The position numbers were made by a program, and so were the translations under genes. The notes beneath the pieces were generated by a model. That model made no database searches and had not been told where the DNA came from. It was given only the letters and a program-made list of their open reading frames with translations. A stretch of 64,000 nt of DNA from Nostoc sp. XA010 (GTDB taxonomy: Bacteria; Cyanobacteriota; Cyanobacteriia; Cyanobacteriales; Nostocaceae), in the NCBI RefSeq assembly GCF_020829625.1, contig NZ_JAIVFX010000005.1, forward strand, positions 62,001 through 126,000, written 5' to 3'. Below, piece by piece: positions 53,835-63,221 of this stretch (position 1 is the stretch's first letter; each line of letters begins with the position of its first letter).

Positions 53835-55019
53835 TTAAAGGTTGAGATTCGGGAGGAAACGGCGTAATAATCTGATTATTGGTGTTTCAATTTTAATTTT
53901 AAAGGCTAGTATCTGGGTGCGTTGTAGGGAGTTAAAATTGTTATCACTGATGAGAATTAATGATTGCTGACCATCGGGTAGTTTAGGGCCAAGAGTTAAG
54001 CCTTCAATGTTATCTAGCAGCACATCTAGGGTTCTCAAATCTAACAGAAGTTTTTTCTGAACTGGTTTAATATTCTTGGAGTCAACTGCTAAAAGGCTAT
54101 TTATTTGATGCATATCATCAGATCCTTCTAAAGAAACCTGAAACAGGGAAATAGCAAATCCTAAACCAGTAAAAGACCGTTCTAAACTTAGGAAGTGTCC
54201 TTGATTATCCAGAGCAAGTAAATCAGGTAATCCACTAGCGAATTTGCCAGTCACATTCAAAAAGGGAGAAACTGGTTCTGTTTGGTAAAGAAATTCCTTT
54301 TCTGGCTGGTTGTTGAGCAAGTTGTATTGCAAAATCCGACAAGGAGTATTGATGTTAGCTTTCGCTGCGACACCATCTTGAATTAGAGCATTTTCGGTAG
54401 CTGTGAATAGATGCCTTTTATCGGGTGTGATGGTAAGGCTTTCAAAAGCCAAATTGTTGCGGATACCTTGTTTACCACTTTTGTCGGGCAAAAATTTGTT
54501 TGGGATGGGAAGTGTGGTAATTTCTTTGCCAGAAGATAATGAGAACTCTTTAATAAAAGGATTTATTAATTTTGCAGCATCGCCTTCAGAAGAAATAAAT
54601 ACAGTTGCTTTATTAGTTAAGGTAATACCTTCTGTATCAGTTTCACCAGGGCGAAATGTTTGACCATTTTCATTTAATAATGTGGTAACGCTGACAGGAA
54701 CAACTTTACCCTTTTGTAGAGAACCCTTGCTTAAGTCGATTGTCAAGGTGTATAAACGAGCATTAGCTTTTTGTCCACGGTCATCGGAAATAGCATAATA
54801 AAGGTTTTTTTTGGCATTATATGTAATTCCAGATAAACCTCCAATTGGAGTTTTTTGTAAATTTAAACCTTTTGCTAAAGTAGCTTCCCCGATAAACTCT
54901 ATGCTACTGATTTCAACAGCATTTATGGGTAAAAACTTGAATAAAATGATGATAATTATAATTGGGATAAAGAAGTAAATAATTCGTGGAAGTTTGAAGA
55001 TATTTTTAATTAGCTGCAT
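53835..55019 (-). CDS. Esterase-like activity of phytase family protein
   Basis: The 394-residue protein has an N-terminal membrane anchor or signal (IIYFFIPIIIIIILFKFLPI, about residues 13-32). The rest is a beta-propeller-like domain of the 'esterase-like activity of phytase' family: GGLSGITYNAKKNLYYAIS with the Asp-Asp-Arg pair (SDDRGQK), then DTEGITLTNKATVFISSEGD, FESLTITPDKRHLF and NIEGLTLGPKLPDGQ near the end. Members of the family are secreted enzymes of unclear substrate in cyanobacteria. The gene is transcribed alone in the same direction as the kinases. Confidence 0.85.
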   Translation of the reverse strand: MQLIKNIFKLPRIIYFFIPIIIIIILFKFLPINAVEISSIEFIGEATLAKGLNLQKTPIGGLSGITYNAKKNLYYAISDDRGQKANARLYTLTIDLSKGSLQKGKVVPVSVTTLLNENGQTFRPGETDTEGITLTNKATVFISSEGDAAKLINPFIKEFSLSSGKEITTLPIPNKFLPDKSGKQGIRNNLAFESLTITPDKRHLFTATENALIQDGVAAKANINTPCRILQYNLLNNQPEKEFLYQTEPVSPFLNVTGKFASGLPDLLALDNQGHFLSLERSFTGLGFAISLFQVSLEGSDDMHQINSLLAVDSKNIKPVQKKLLLDLRTLDVLLDNIEGLTLGPKLPDGQQSLILISDNNFNSLQRTQILAFKIKIETPIIRLLRRFLPNLNL

Positions 55020-55148
55020 ATATTTTTGTTGAAGTGGGAAAATTATAAATAAGATATCACGCTAAAGCAAGCGGGGTTCACATCTGTACCCTGCTACAAA
55101 TAACATGTATTCTAAGCAATTGAAAAGCTTTAAAAAATCCGAAATTAC

Positions 55149-56609
55149 TTAAGCTAGGCGCAAACCATATTCATCCTGAAAAAAGTTTACCAGCCAGTTT
55201 TTCACTTTGAGGGTAGCGCGACAGTCATCTTCGTTGTAGCTTTGGATAATTTCTAGTAAGGTGCGATCGCCTGTTTCTAGCCACTGATCATACCAGTAAA
55301 TACATTTAGCACCACTAGCTTCTTTTTCCCGCCACTCGAATCCTAACCAACGGGCGATCGCTTTCAGGGCATAGCTTTCTACAGGCAATGCTACACTTTG
55401 GGTTAATTGTTCATATACATCCACAAATCGACTCAGTACAGGACGCACTAAGGAGGAAGGAGTCTTGTAAAGCCTTGCCAACCGTTTAACTGTATCAAAC
55501 TCGTAGACACAAAAATGGTAAATTGGCGCTTCGGGATATTGCCAAACCAAATCCAAAAATTGCTGCCAAACTAATTCTTCGTCTTCTGGTTTATCTGCTA
55601 AAAACGAATAAAACTTTTCTGTATTGGCAAGTCTATCAACGACCAAAACCCCTAAAAGATAATTTAAATCTAAGTCTGGCTGTGCCTCAATATCAAAGTA
55701 AAGCTCTATAGGTGCTGTAAATGTAATATCTTTTATTGGTAGCGGGTAGGGTAATATTAAAGGTCGTTTTTCCAGTGAAGATTGAGCTTGCACTATGAGT
55801 TTTGGCGCTACTTCCCTGTCAAAACCAACTAGGTTTTCTAAGGTACTGGGACTGGTGTTAGCGAGAGATTCTAATGTGGTAATGGCTACGTCTTGGAGTT
55901 GAGTGTAGCGAAGAGGTGTTACACCTGGTAATAATGAGAGATGTTTTTCAGATTGAGCGATCGCATAACATTGAGTATACCAATGGCAAAGATTGCACTT
56001 TTGCCGAGAAATAAACACCTCTGGCGGATTTTGTAATTCTAAAACTTGAATCAACTCCTCCAGAATCTGCTGCATCCGTGGTGTCCATTTGAGCAAATCC
56101 ACAGGATAATTTCTCTCTTTGGTACGCAATATCAGCCAAGCTGTTTCTGGTGCTAAGTCCTGTATTGTTGCCAATACCTGGGCGTGAAATGCGGCAACAA
56201 CTTGATATTCTTGCTTAGGGCGCTTACCCAGTTCAATACTAGCCGGAACGTACATCCAATCTCCAAAGCAAGATTTTCCTGGCCGTTTGACGAGTAAATC
56301 TGGACGACTTAGCAGAGTGTATCCTTCAGAATAAGTTACTAACAATACTCCCTTATAGATATACTCAACCCCACGCTGCATCAATTCTAAAGTTGCTGCC
56401 TCTGCCGTTTCCCAGTCTCCATAAGAATAATCTGGTTGGTGATAAGTCACCTTTGCCAAAGCACTCAGTTGATGAGCGATTTTATCCTGTTGTAGTTTTC
56501 GCAGCAACTCATTGGGAGCATCACGCTGACTTTTGTCACCGTGGATATCTAGAAAAGTCCGACGTTTACAGCGTTGGTATTGCAGTAGGAGTTCAGCATT
56601 AATTAGCAT
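55149..56609 (-). CDS. TM0106-family RecB-like / RNase H-like nuclease
   Basis: This 486-residue protein is of the TM0106 RecB-nuclease type. The N-terminal part (about residues 1-215) has a RecB-like nuclease core with YQRCKRRTFLDIHG, LLVKRPGKSC, YQVVAAFHAQVLATIQ and a Cys cluster (KCNLCHWYTQC, CFGDW) that could hold an iron-sulfur cluster, as in Cas4/AddB-type nucleases. The C-terminal part (about 300-480) is RNase H-like (ELYFDIEAQPDLDLNYLLG with DxE, CVYEFDTVKRL, SYNEDDCRATLKVKNWL with the ED-D end). Its job is unknown; a role in DNA repair or processing is often suggested. Confidence 0.85.
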   Translation of the reverse strand: MLINAELLLQYQRCKRRTFLDIHGDKSQRDAPNELLRKLQQDKIAHQLSALAKVTYHQPDYSYGDWETAEAATLELMQRGVEYIYKGVLLVTYSEGYTLLSRPDLLVKRPGKSCFGDWMYVPASIELGKRPKQEYQVVAAFHAQVLATIQDLAPETAWLILRTKERNYPVDLLKWTPRMQQILEELIQVLELQNPPEVFISRQKCNLCHWYTQCYAIAQSEKHLSLLPGVTPLRYTQLQDVAITTLESLANTSPSTLENLVGFDREVAPKLIVQAQSSLEKRPLILPYPLPIKDITFTAPIELYFDIEAQPDLDLNYLLGVLVVDRLANTEKFYSFLADKPEDEELVWQQFLDLVWQYPEAPIYHFCVYEFDTVKRLARLYKTPSSLVRPVLSRFVDVYEQLTQSVALPVESYALKAIARWLGFEWREKEASGAKCIYWYDQWLETGDRTLLEIIQSYNEDDCRATLKVKNWLVNFFQDEYGLRLA

Positions 56610-56720
56610 TCTTTTAAGTTAACAAGAATTAGTACAGTCTGGGAGTAACTCAGACAATTAATGATGGAGTGGGAGAATGGAGGAGATGAGGGAGATGAGT
56701 AAAAAATAACTAACGATCAA

Positions 56721-56834
56721 TAGACCTCTTGCATAAATCAAAAATAAGAACCCCACCCCGCCAAAGCTACGCTTTGTCTCCCTGCCCCGCAAGCACTTGG
56801 GGGTGGGGTGTTAGGGACTTTTGCAAAAGGTCTA
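56721..56834. mobile_element. MITE-like element with terminal inverted repeats (114 bp)
   Basis: The left end TAGACCTCTTGCATAAATC (56721-) and the right end, read in reverse (TAGACCTTTTGCAAAAGTC), match at about 16 of 19 positions. Within lies a second inverted repeat (ACCCCACCCCGCC ... GGGGGTGGGGT). There is no gene inside. GACCTCTTGCAAAAG resembles the ends of cyanobacterial insertion sequences, so this is probably a non-autonomous derivative. Confidence 0.65.
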
Positions 56835-56882
56835 ATTACTTTTGACTAATCCAAAATCTACAATCTAAAATCTAAAATTGGT

Positions 56883-58076
56883 ATGACCAGTACTTCTGCC
56901 ACACAAACCAGGTTGCATAGCCATCGAGAGCAATTTCCGGCTTTGGGGAATAAGACTTATTTCAATTATGGGGGACAAGGGCCGATGCCCCAAAGGGCAA
57001 TGGATGCGATCGCCCAAACTCAAGCTTATGTTCAGCAAATAGGCCCCTTTGGTAATGAGGCATATCGCTGGATAGCGCCCCAAACTCAAGCTGCAAGAGT
57101 TGCGATCGCTTCTGAGTTAAATGCACCAAGCGAAACAATTACTCTTACCCAGAATGTTACCGTTGGTTGTAATATCGCCATGTGGGGCATCGAGTGGCGT
57201 GCTGGCGACCATATACTGCTTTCAGACTGCGAACATCCAGGCGTAATTGCCACAACACAGGAAATCGCGCGAAGATTTGCAGTGGAAGTTACCACCTGTC
57301 CTCTCAAGGGGACTTTAAATGAGGGCGACCCTGTAAAAGTTATTGCCCAGCACTTACGCCCGAATACCCGTCTTGTAATATTAAGCCATGTTTTCTGGAA
57401 TACTGGTCAAGTTTTACCTCTTGATAAAATTGCCGAAGTATGCAGGAATAATCATTCTTTTTTACTGATAGATGCTGCCCAATCTGCTGGTTTGTTGCCT
57501 TTAAACTTGACAGAGTTGGGTGTAGATTTTTATGCTTTCACTGGTCATAAATGGCTATGTGGCCCTGCGGGTGCTGGTGGCTTGTATGTCCGTCCAGAAG
57601 CACGAGAAAGCCTGAAACCTACATTTATTGGTTTGAATGGCATTGTTGTAGATAGTCAATCTCAGCCTGTAGACTGGCTTCCAGATGGGCGACGATATGA
57701 AGTTTCTACATTAGCTTATCCGTTGTATGTTGGATTACGGGAGGCGATCGCAATCCATCAGCAATGGGGAACGTCACAGGAACGTTACGAGCAAATTTGC
57801 CAAAACAGTGACTACCTCTGGCGGCGCTTAGTGGCGTTACCTGATGTCAAGTGTCTGCGAACTTCCCCACCCGAAAGCGGTATCGTCTCGTTTCAACTCA
57901 TAAATAATCAGCCCCAGCCTAATCTCAAGTTGGTGCAGTTTTTAGACTCACAAAGAATATTAACTCGGACAATTGCCGATCCTAGCTGTATACGCGTCAC
58001 CGTCCATTACTTTACTTTAGAATCGGAAATCGACCAATTGATTGAAGCGATTCAAAGTTTTAGCAAAACTAATTAA
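56883..58076 (+). CDS. Class V aminotransferase-fold PLP enzyme (cysteine-desulfurase/C-DES like)
   Basis: The 397-residue enzyme of the class V fold starts TYFNYGGQGPMPQRAMDAIA, has the cofactor-contact region LIDAAQSAGLLPLNLTELGV and the PLP lysine in FTGHKWLCGPAGAGGLYV (about residue 225). The PLP-binding motif with GHKWLCGP resembles L-cysteine/cystine lyase (C-DES) described in Synechocystis, which releases sulfide for iron-sulfur clusters. Desulfurase-like or lyase activity is therefore likely, the substrate not certain. ATG 56883 lacks a clear ribosome site and lies right behind AAAATCT-type heptamers. Confidence 0.85.
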   Translation: MTSTSATQTRLHSHREQFPALGNKTYFNYGGQGPMPQRAMDAIAQTQAYVQQIGPFGNEAYRWIAPQTQAARVAIASELNAPSETITLTQNVTVGCNIAMWGIEWRAGDHILLSDCEHPGVIATTQEIARRFAVEVTTCPLKGTLNEGDPVKVIAQHLRPNTRLVILSHVFWNTGQVLPLDKIAEVCRNNHSFLLIDAAQSAGLLPLNLTELGVDFYAFTGHKWLCGPAGAGGLYVRPEARESLKPTFIGLNGIVVDSQSQPVDWLPDGRRYEVSTLAYPLYVGLREAIAIHQQWGTSQERYEQICQNSDYLWRRLVALPDVKCLRTSPPESGIVSFQLINNQPQPNLKLVQFLDSQRILTRTIADPSCIRVTVHYFTLESEIDQLIEAIQSFSKTN

Positions 58077-58077
58077 A

Positions 58078-58163
58078 AGTTAGGAGTTATAAGTTACCAG
58101 TCTGGGAATAATGATTTTAACTCCCAACTCCCAACTCCCAACTCCTAACTCCTAACTCCTAAC
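58078..58163. repeat. AACTCCC/AACTCCT heptamer repeats with pairing arm
   Basis: Seven or so units of AACTCCC and AACTCCT run up to the glycosyltransferase start, and AAGTTAGGAGTTA at 58077 can pair with the last units. It is an STRR block that may form a hairpin directly in front of the gene. Confidence 0.7.
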
Positions 58164-58169
58164 TTGAAA

Positions 58170-59276
58170 ATGGAACGCCCAATTTTATACTTAGCCATAA
58201 CTAACCACGGATTTGGTCATGCTACCCGCATTGCTTCTGTAGCTGCGACAATTCAAAAATTATGTCCAGAAGTTCTGCTAATTCTAGTAACTACTGCCCC
58301 GCGCTGGTTGCTAGAGTGTTATATAGAAGGCGATTTTATCTATCGTCCCCGTGCATTTGATTTGGGTGTGGTGCAAACCGATAGTTTGACAATGGATAAA
58401 GTAGCGACTTTAGAAAAGTTGCTGGATATTAAGAAGCATCAAAATTCCCTCATTGCCTCAGAAGTGAATTTTATCCGCCAAAATCGAGTTAATCTCATTT
58501 TGGCAGATATTCCCTTCCTCGCTCCTGGGTTTGCTAAAGGTGCAAATATTCCCTGCTGGATGATGAGTAACTTTGGCTGGGACTTTATCTACCGAGATTG
58601 GGGAGGCGAATTTACCGCAGTTGCAGATTGGATTAGTGATTGGTACTCAAAATGCGATCGCCTGTTTCGTCTACCCTTCCACGAACCGATGCAAGCTTTT
58701 AACAATATCACAGATGTCGGTTTAACAGGCGGTTCCCCCCGTCACTCTGCTGATAATTTACGTTCTCTTTGGGGAATAACTGCACCAGTAGAAAAAACTA
58801 TTTTATTAACCTTTGGCGGCTTGGGTTTACAGCAAATTCCCTACGATAACCTGCGGCGATTCCCAGATTGGCAATTTATCGTCTTTGATCAATCTGCTCC
58901 TGATTTACCTAATTTAGTTAAAATTGATGACCGCAAATACCGCCCTGTAGATTTTATGTCTATTTGTGGACGAGTCGTTTCTAAACCTGGTTACAGTACT
59001 TTTGCTGAAGCCGCAGTCTTAGGAGTACCTATTGTTACCATTCCCCGTGAGGACTTTGCCGAAGCAACTTTTCTAATAGAAGGCATTACAAATTATAACC
59101 AGCATCAAATCATCACACCATCTGAGTTTTTTCAAGGGACTTGGGATTTTCTGCATAAGTTACCCCAATTACCAAAGCAATCTGAACCAATTGCTAAGAA
59201 TGGTAATGAAGCGATCGCTCATGCTGTAATTAATTATTTCGAGTCGAATAAAGTTCTTCAAAACAACATAAATTAA
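58170..59276 (+). CDS. GT-B glycosyltransferase-like protein (family 28-type)
   Basis: The protein has 368 residues from ATG 58170 (MERPILYLAITNHGFGHATR). The earlier in-frame TTG at 58164 is less likely. The opening H-G-x-GHATR is the N-terminal acceptor loop of GT-B enzymes such as MurG and of the N-terminal part of arabinokinases. TILLTFGGLGLQQIP and KPGYSTFAEAAVLGVPIVTIPRED (here shown in part) are the nucleotide-sugar site. The sugar and acceptor are unknown. Cytosolic with no membrane helices. It is followed by yjbQ in the same direction after 74 bases. Confidence 0.85.
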   Translation: MERPILYLAITNHGFGHATRIASVAATIQKLCPEVLLILVTTAPRWLLECYIEGDFIYRPRAFDLGVVQTDSLTMDKVATLEKLLDIKKHQNSLIASEVNFIRQNRVNLILADIPFLAPGFAKGANIPCWMMSNFGWDFIYRDWGGEFTAVADWISDWYSKCDRLFRLPFHEPMQAFNNITDVGLTGGSPRHSADNLRSLWGITAPVEKTILLTFGGLGLQQIPYDNLRRFPDWQFIVFDQSAPDLPNLVKIDDRKYRPVDFMSICGRVVSKPGYSTFAEAAVLGVPIVTIPREDFAEATFLIEGITNYNQHQIITPSEFFQGTWDFLHKLPQLPKQSEPIAKNGNEAIAHAVINYFESNKVLQNNIN

Positions 59277-59350
59277 TAGTATAACAATGGCAACATCCAG
59301 CAGATTCAACCGCTAATTAGCTCTTACCAACATCAATAACAGTGTTCTAG

Positions 59351-59764
59351 ATGACTCACTACCAAAAGCTACTAAAAATTTCCACCACTGGTAAATCTTT
59401 TTACAATATCACTGCAAAAATTGAAGCAACAGTTGCAGAATCGGGAGTTGAAACTGGTCTTTGTACTCTATTTTTACGCCACACTTCAGCCAGTTTAGTC
59501 ATCCAAGAAAATGCTGATCCCGATGTCCTTGTGGATTTAGCTAACTTTATTGCAAAACTCGTGCCAGAATCGGGAAAATACATTCATGATGCAGAAGGCC
59601 CCGATGATATGCCGGCACACATTCGTACTGCACTCACCCACACTTCTGAACATATCCCTATTAATCGTGGTCATTTAGTACTGGGAACTTGGCAAGGAAT
59701 TTATATTTGGGAACATCGCCAGCGCAGTCATTTAAGAGAATTGGTTGTCCATATTTCTGGATAA
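59351..59764 (+). CDS. YjbQ / UPF0047 family protein
   Basis: The 137-residue protein belongs to UPF0047: GLCTLFLRHTSASLVIQENA with the conserved His, then AEGPDDMPAHIRTAL, and GTWQGIYIWEHRQR at the end. The three conserved His/Glu/His residues bind zinc. The family is known as secondary thiamine-phosphate synthase enzymes, with a housekeeping activity not fully clear. Size and motifs are normal. It is probably co-oriented with the glycosyltransferase gene upstream. Confidence 0.93.
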   Translation: MTHYQKLLKISTTGKSFYNITAKIEATVAESGVETGLCTLFLRHTSASLVIQENADPDVLVDLANFIAKLVPESGKYIHDAEGPDDMPAHIRTALTHTSEHIPINRGHLVLGTWQGIYIWEHRQRSHLRELVVHISG

Positions 59765-60041
59765 CCGATTCTCAAGTTTTATTTAAGGTGGAGTTCTGTA
59801 GAGTTTAAACACTCTGGTTATCCCGCTTACCTTTTGGCTATAATCTCATAAACTCGCGGTGATATATATGAAGTAAATTTCGCCGCGATCGCTTTGTAAT
59901 GAAAATTAATCAGATACACGCCAAATAATTTGTGTCAATTTGTAAATTCAAAAGTAAAGTTTATTTGTGGTTATTTAAAAACCTACTTGTTTCGATATAA
60001 ACTAATATTTAGTGTAAGCTGTTTGGGCTATTTCAATTACT

Positions 60042-60791
60042 ATGAAGCAAGAATTGACACCAACTCATACTTTCCAATTGATTGATGAAATCCTTGCCCA
60101 ACAGTTTATTAATCTATTATCACTTAATCCCAAAAAAACATTAATTACCAGTTTCGCAGAATTGGGGAATTTAATTACTGAAGAAAACAGCGAAATTCAA
60201 TTCCTAATAACCCTTCAAGAAACTATCGAATCTATAGTCCGTACTCAATTGCAAAACTTTCCAGAAAATATATTCTGGGATTTTGATTTTTTGGTAAGTA
60301 GTATGCTAAGACAGGCTCTTATAGCAGATGAGGGTGCTGTTCCTTTTTTAAATATTTTTGGTGAAAAGATGGTTTTACTGACAGAGATGTTCGGAAGTAA
60401 AACAGAAATCCGCTTTCGTTATGTTCACGATTTTATGTATGGGTTTGAGTGGGCAAGGTGGGTACAAAAAGAGCCACAAAAACGCGCACATATAGAACCT
60501 TTTAGTCCAGTTTTTTTAGATCATTTGCTTGTCAAAGGTAAAGAACTTTTACAACGGATTAATCACGGTCAGGTTACATCTTATAAACTATGTGACACAG
60601 GCTACCGTAATCCCTTCACTTTTTCTCGTGAACCAGAAGATGAATATCGTCTGTTAACTTGTCTTGCTGAAGAAGAACTTATCCCAGTAGCAGTGTGGAA
60701 CTGGAATGCTAGCCCTGTCTGGAACAAACCTTTCCAAGAAATACGCCAGCAATTAGCATTAAAATTAAACATTCAACCACAGAAACACTGA
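60042..60791 (+). CDS. Hypothetical protein, not recognised
   Basis: This 249-residue protein could not be assigned. It is soluble, starts MKQELTPTHTFQLIDEILAQ and is mainly helical up to about residue 145. A more conserved-looking part follows with YGFEWARWVQKEP, HLLVKGKELLQRINHG and YKLCDTGYRNPFTFSREPED, ending in WNWNASPVWNKPFQEI. The coding frame is long, starts at an ATG, has no signal peptide or membrane helix, and is followed after 45 bases by the Nif3 gene, so a two-gene transcript is plausible. No function is proposed. Confidence 0.65.
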   Translation: MKQELTPTHTFQLIDEILAQQFINLLSLNPKKTLITSFAELGNLITEENSEIQFLITLQETIESIVRTQLQNFPENIFWDFDFLVSSMLRQALIADEGAVPFLNIFGEKMVLLTEMFGSKTEIRFRYVHDFMYGFEWARWVQKEPQKRAHIEPFSPVFLDHLLVKGKELLQRINHGQVTSYKLCDTGYRNPFTFSREPEDEYRLLTCLAEEELIPVAVWNWNASPVWNKPFQEIRQQLALKLNIQPQKH

Positions 60792-60836
60792 TTAGCAATT
60801 AAAATTAAAAATTGCTGAAGAAAATAGAAAATATTT

Positions 60837-61625
60837 ATGAAAATTGCTGACTTAATTACTTGGTTTGAAGCATGGGCAAATCCCGCTTGGTGTGAAAGCT
60901 GGGATAATTGCGGCTGGCAGATTGAACCAGGAGTATTGCAGGAAAAAGCACGGGTTTTGGTATGTTTAACACCGACTTTGGTAGTAATGCAGGAAGCGAT
61001 CGCTCTGAATGCTAATCTGATATTTGCCCATCATCCCTTAATTTTTACTCCTCCCAAATCTTTACGCACTGGTGAAGCGATCGCAGAAATGGTACGGTTG
61101 TCCTTTACCCACAATATTGGTATTTACACTGCCCACACAAATTTCGATCAAGTGCAGGATGGTACTGCTGACGTTTTGGCTCAAATTTTAGAACTAAAAG
61201 AAGTTACTCCCATAGTACCGACACAAGGAGGATTAGGATATGGTCGTGTTGGTTTGCTAGAGCCATTTCTAACATTACAGGAATTACTCGCAGCCATTCA
61301 AACCCGACTTGCTCCCCCTAATTTGATTTTTTCACCAAGTGCTGATTTACAGCAAACAATTTCACGAGTTGCTGTTTTGGGTGGTTCGGGGGCTAGTTAC
61401 ATTTCAGCCGTCGCCAAAACTGGTGCTCAAGCTTATCTAACTTCTGACTGTAAGTTTCATCAGTTTCAAGAAAGCCGCGATGGCAATCTCATTTTAATCG
61501 ATGCCGGACATTACGCTACCGAACGTCCAGCTTGCGATCGCTTAGTGCAAAAATTCCAGTCCTTAAATTTAGACTGGGTGCAATTAAGCCAAAAGGATGA
61601 AGATTTCCGCCAGTTTTTTGCTTGA
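60837..61625 (+). CDS. Nif3-like dinuclear metal-centre hexameric protein
   Basis: The 262-residue protein is of the NIF3/YbgI family: WANPAWCESWDNCGWQIEPG, then NANLIFAHHPLIFTPP with the HH pair, IYTAHTNFDQVQDGTADVLA, VAVLGGSGASYISA, YLTSDCKFHQFQES and DAGHYATERPACDRL with the final H-x4-E metal ligands. These residues build the two-metal site. It is annotated in databases also as GTP cyclohydrolase I type 2, though the cellular role is not settled. Length and start are typical. Confidence 0.93.
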   Translation: MKIADLITWFEAWANPAWCESWDNCGWQIEPGVLQEKARVLVCLTPTLVVMQEAIALNANLIFAHHPLIFTPPKSLRTGEAIAEMVRLSFTHNIGIYTAHTNFDQVQDGTADVLAQILELKEVTPIVPTQGGLGYGRVGLLEPFLTLQELLAAIQTRLAPPNLIFSPSADLQQTISRVAVLGGSGASYISAVAKTGAQAYLTSDCKFHQFQESRDGNLILIDAGHYATERPACDRLVQKFQSLNLDWVQLSQKDEDFRQFFA

Positions 61626-61916
61626 TTGCTTATGTTTCACTATATTTTTGTGAAACTTGCTTAAAAATTTTCCTATCTTTTAATATTGTCAAATTATAAG
61701 CCACCTCAGTAGTGGAACTAAAGTTTTTTGTAACCATCATCTGCGTACATGAATAGATAAATGCACCCAAATTTCATATTGCAACCCATTGATGTGATCT
61801 AAATCACTAACTAGGTGTAATGATAATCACATGATATTCATGTTCCATATCAATTAATATCAGAGATAAATGTTCCACACTTGACATAACAATCTGTTTA
61901 CTCTGTCCTAACCAAG

Positions 61917-62135
61917 ATGATTCGCACACTCGTTGAATCTGCTTTCCAAACTGGATATCTTAGTGTTGAATCTGAGGGTTTACTCCATCAAGTGCTTGTC
62001 ACTAAATGCTGGAAAGAAGAGGATTTGTCAGCCCTCGCAGCCCTATACGATGCAGTTCGGACAGGTAAAATTAAACGAGAAGCCTCCCCATCGAACATAC
62101 TTATGGAATTTCCGCTACCATATAAATCTTACTGA
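61917..62135 (+). CDS. Small conserved-type cyanobacterial protein
   Basis: This 72-residue protein starts MIRTLVESAFQTGYLSVESE and has an all-helical look (CWKEEDLSALAALYDAVRTG followed by KIKREA). It has no Cys motif or membrane helix. It resembles small hypothetical proteins seen in Nostocales, but no family name is recalled with certainty. A second frame over the same bases (61933-62148) is a shadow. The 290-base region in front is AT-rich and probably includes the promoter. Confidence 0.6.
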   Translation: MIRTLVESAFQTGYLSVESEGLLHQVLVTKCWKEEDLSALAALYDAVRTGKIKREASPSNILMEFPLPYKSY

Positions 62136-62230
62136 TACTCCAAAATAAGCAGAGGGTAATTTTCCCATGTTTCCCCTTAGGGAACTCCAAAAAATAAATT
62201 ATCCAATTTCTGGACTTCACTACGACTTTC

Positions 62231-62287
62231 CCTCCCCCTGCTCCCTGCCCCCTGCCCCCTGCCCCCTGCCCCCTGCCCCCTGCCTCT
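62231..62287. repeat. CTGCCCC heptamer repeat (STRR)
   Basis: At least six exact or near-exact CTGCCCC units in tandem. The same heptamer makes the arms of the inverted repeat at 4328-4456. It lies in a roughly 350-base non-coding stretch between two small genes. Confidence 0.9.
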
Positions 62288-62491
62288 ATAGCGTCCCGCA
62301 GGGATGGTATATTTTTTTATTTAGAAGTCCCTTATCCCCCCATTTCCTTTGCCCCTGAAGCTTCTTCCCTGTACTCCGCTGCCTTTTACTTAGCCATCAT
62401 CAGGCAAAAACCTGCAAAACTTAAAACTATTTAGGTGTTGTTGTTGAAAAACATCAAGGTCAGCAAGAGAATGAGTTAAGATCATATATAC

Positions 62492-62689
62492 ATGGGTAAA
62501 AGTAAAAGCAAGTCCCCGGACTTCCCAGCAATGCCAATGATTATAAGTAGGCAAGTTAAACAACTGCAATCAACGATTGGTTTTGAGTATTCTTTATTAC
62601 AGAATAGTAACAAGGACTCACCAGCAAATATGAACCTGGTTAGGACAGGTTCCCAATTGTTTGACTTCGATGAAGCAGAAATTTTGTAG
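62492..62689 (+). CDS. Possible small protein, uncertain
   Basis: This 65-codon frame starts MGKSKSKSPDFPAMPMIISR and ends LFDFDEAEIL. It has no recognisable domain and no clear ribosome site. The size and composition would suit a small basic-start protein, but it may be chance. It is listed because the frame is free of other genes; the surrounding spacer (62136-62491 and 62690-62904) shows nothing else coding. Confidence 0.3.
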   Translation: MGKSKSKSPDFPAMPMIISRQVKQLQSTIGFEYSLLQNSNKDSPANMNLVRTGSQLFDFDEAEIL

Positions 62690-62904
62690 AATGAGCCGGA
62701 GGGAGATTGAGTTCATTGCTGCAAGCATTGATTTCTGACCCAAAATTTTCCAATATTTGACAACTACATGCAAGTATTTGGATTGGGTAATGAAGCGTAC
62801 TTGTTCTGAACAGTGAAATTAACCTCTTAAAGGTGTAATGTAATTGGGTAGAACCCAGATTTTGACAGGTTTAACTACGTTGTTTAAAAAGGCAGAAACA
62901 GTAG

Positions 62905-63216
62905 ATGCTACACCGCAAGATTTATCAACTCTGTTGCGATGGGCGCGAGGTATGTGTTTTCTTGCGGGACCAGCAACGCTGGATTGAACGCGCCCGCATC
63001 ATCGACATAGAGGGAGATTTAGTGACTCTACGTTATGAAACAGAAGAAGAGGACGAAGTTTGTTCTTGGGAAGAAATGGTTCGCCTCGAGAGCATTGGTG
63101 CTGTAACGCAAAAACTGGCTTCAGTACCACGCGGTAATGTGGAACCTTTGATGACTGAAGACTGTCCCGAAGCCGAACGCATCCACAACCGTTACACTGA
63201 CTCGAATCCAGAATAA
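62905..63216 (+). CDS. Small conserved cyanobacterial protein (DUF6679-like)
   Basis: The 103-residue protein starts MLHRKIYQLCCDGREVCVFL. The sequence continues with QRWIERARIIDIEGDLVTLR and an acidic YETEEEDEVCSWEEMVRLES, an SH3-like small beta-barrel pattern. I recall nearly the same sequence as a protein of unknown function widespread in cyanobacteria; the DUF number is from memory and not certain. The start follows an A-rich leader. Its close conservation suggests a general role. Confidence 0.7.
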   Translation: MLHRKIYQLCCDGREVCVFLRDQQRWIERARIIDIEGDLVTLRYETEEEDEVCSWEEMVRLESIGAVTQKLASVPRGNVEPLMTEDCPEAERIHNRYTDSNPE

Positions 63217-63221
63217 TTAGT

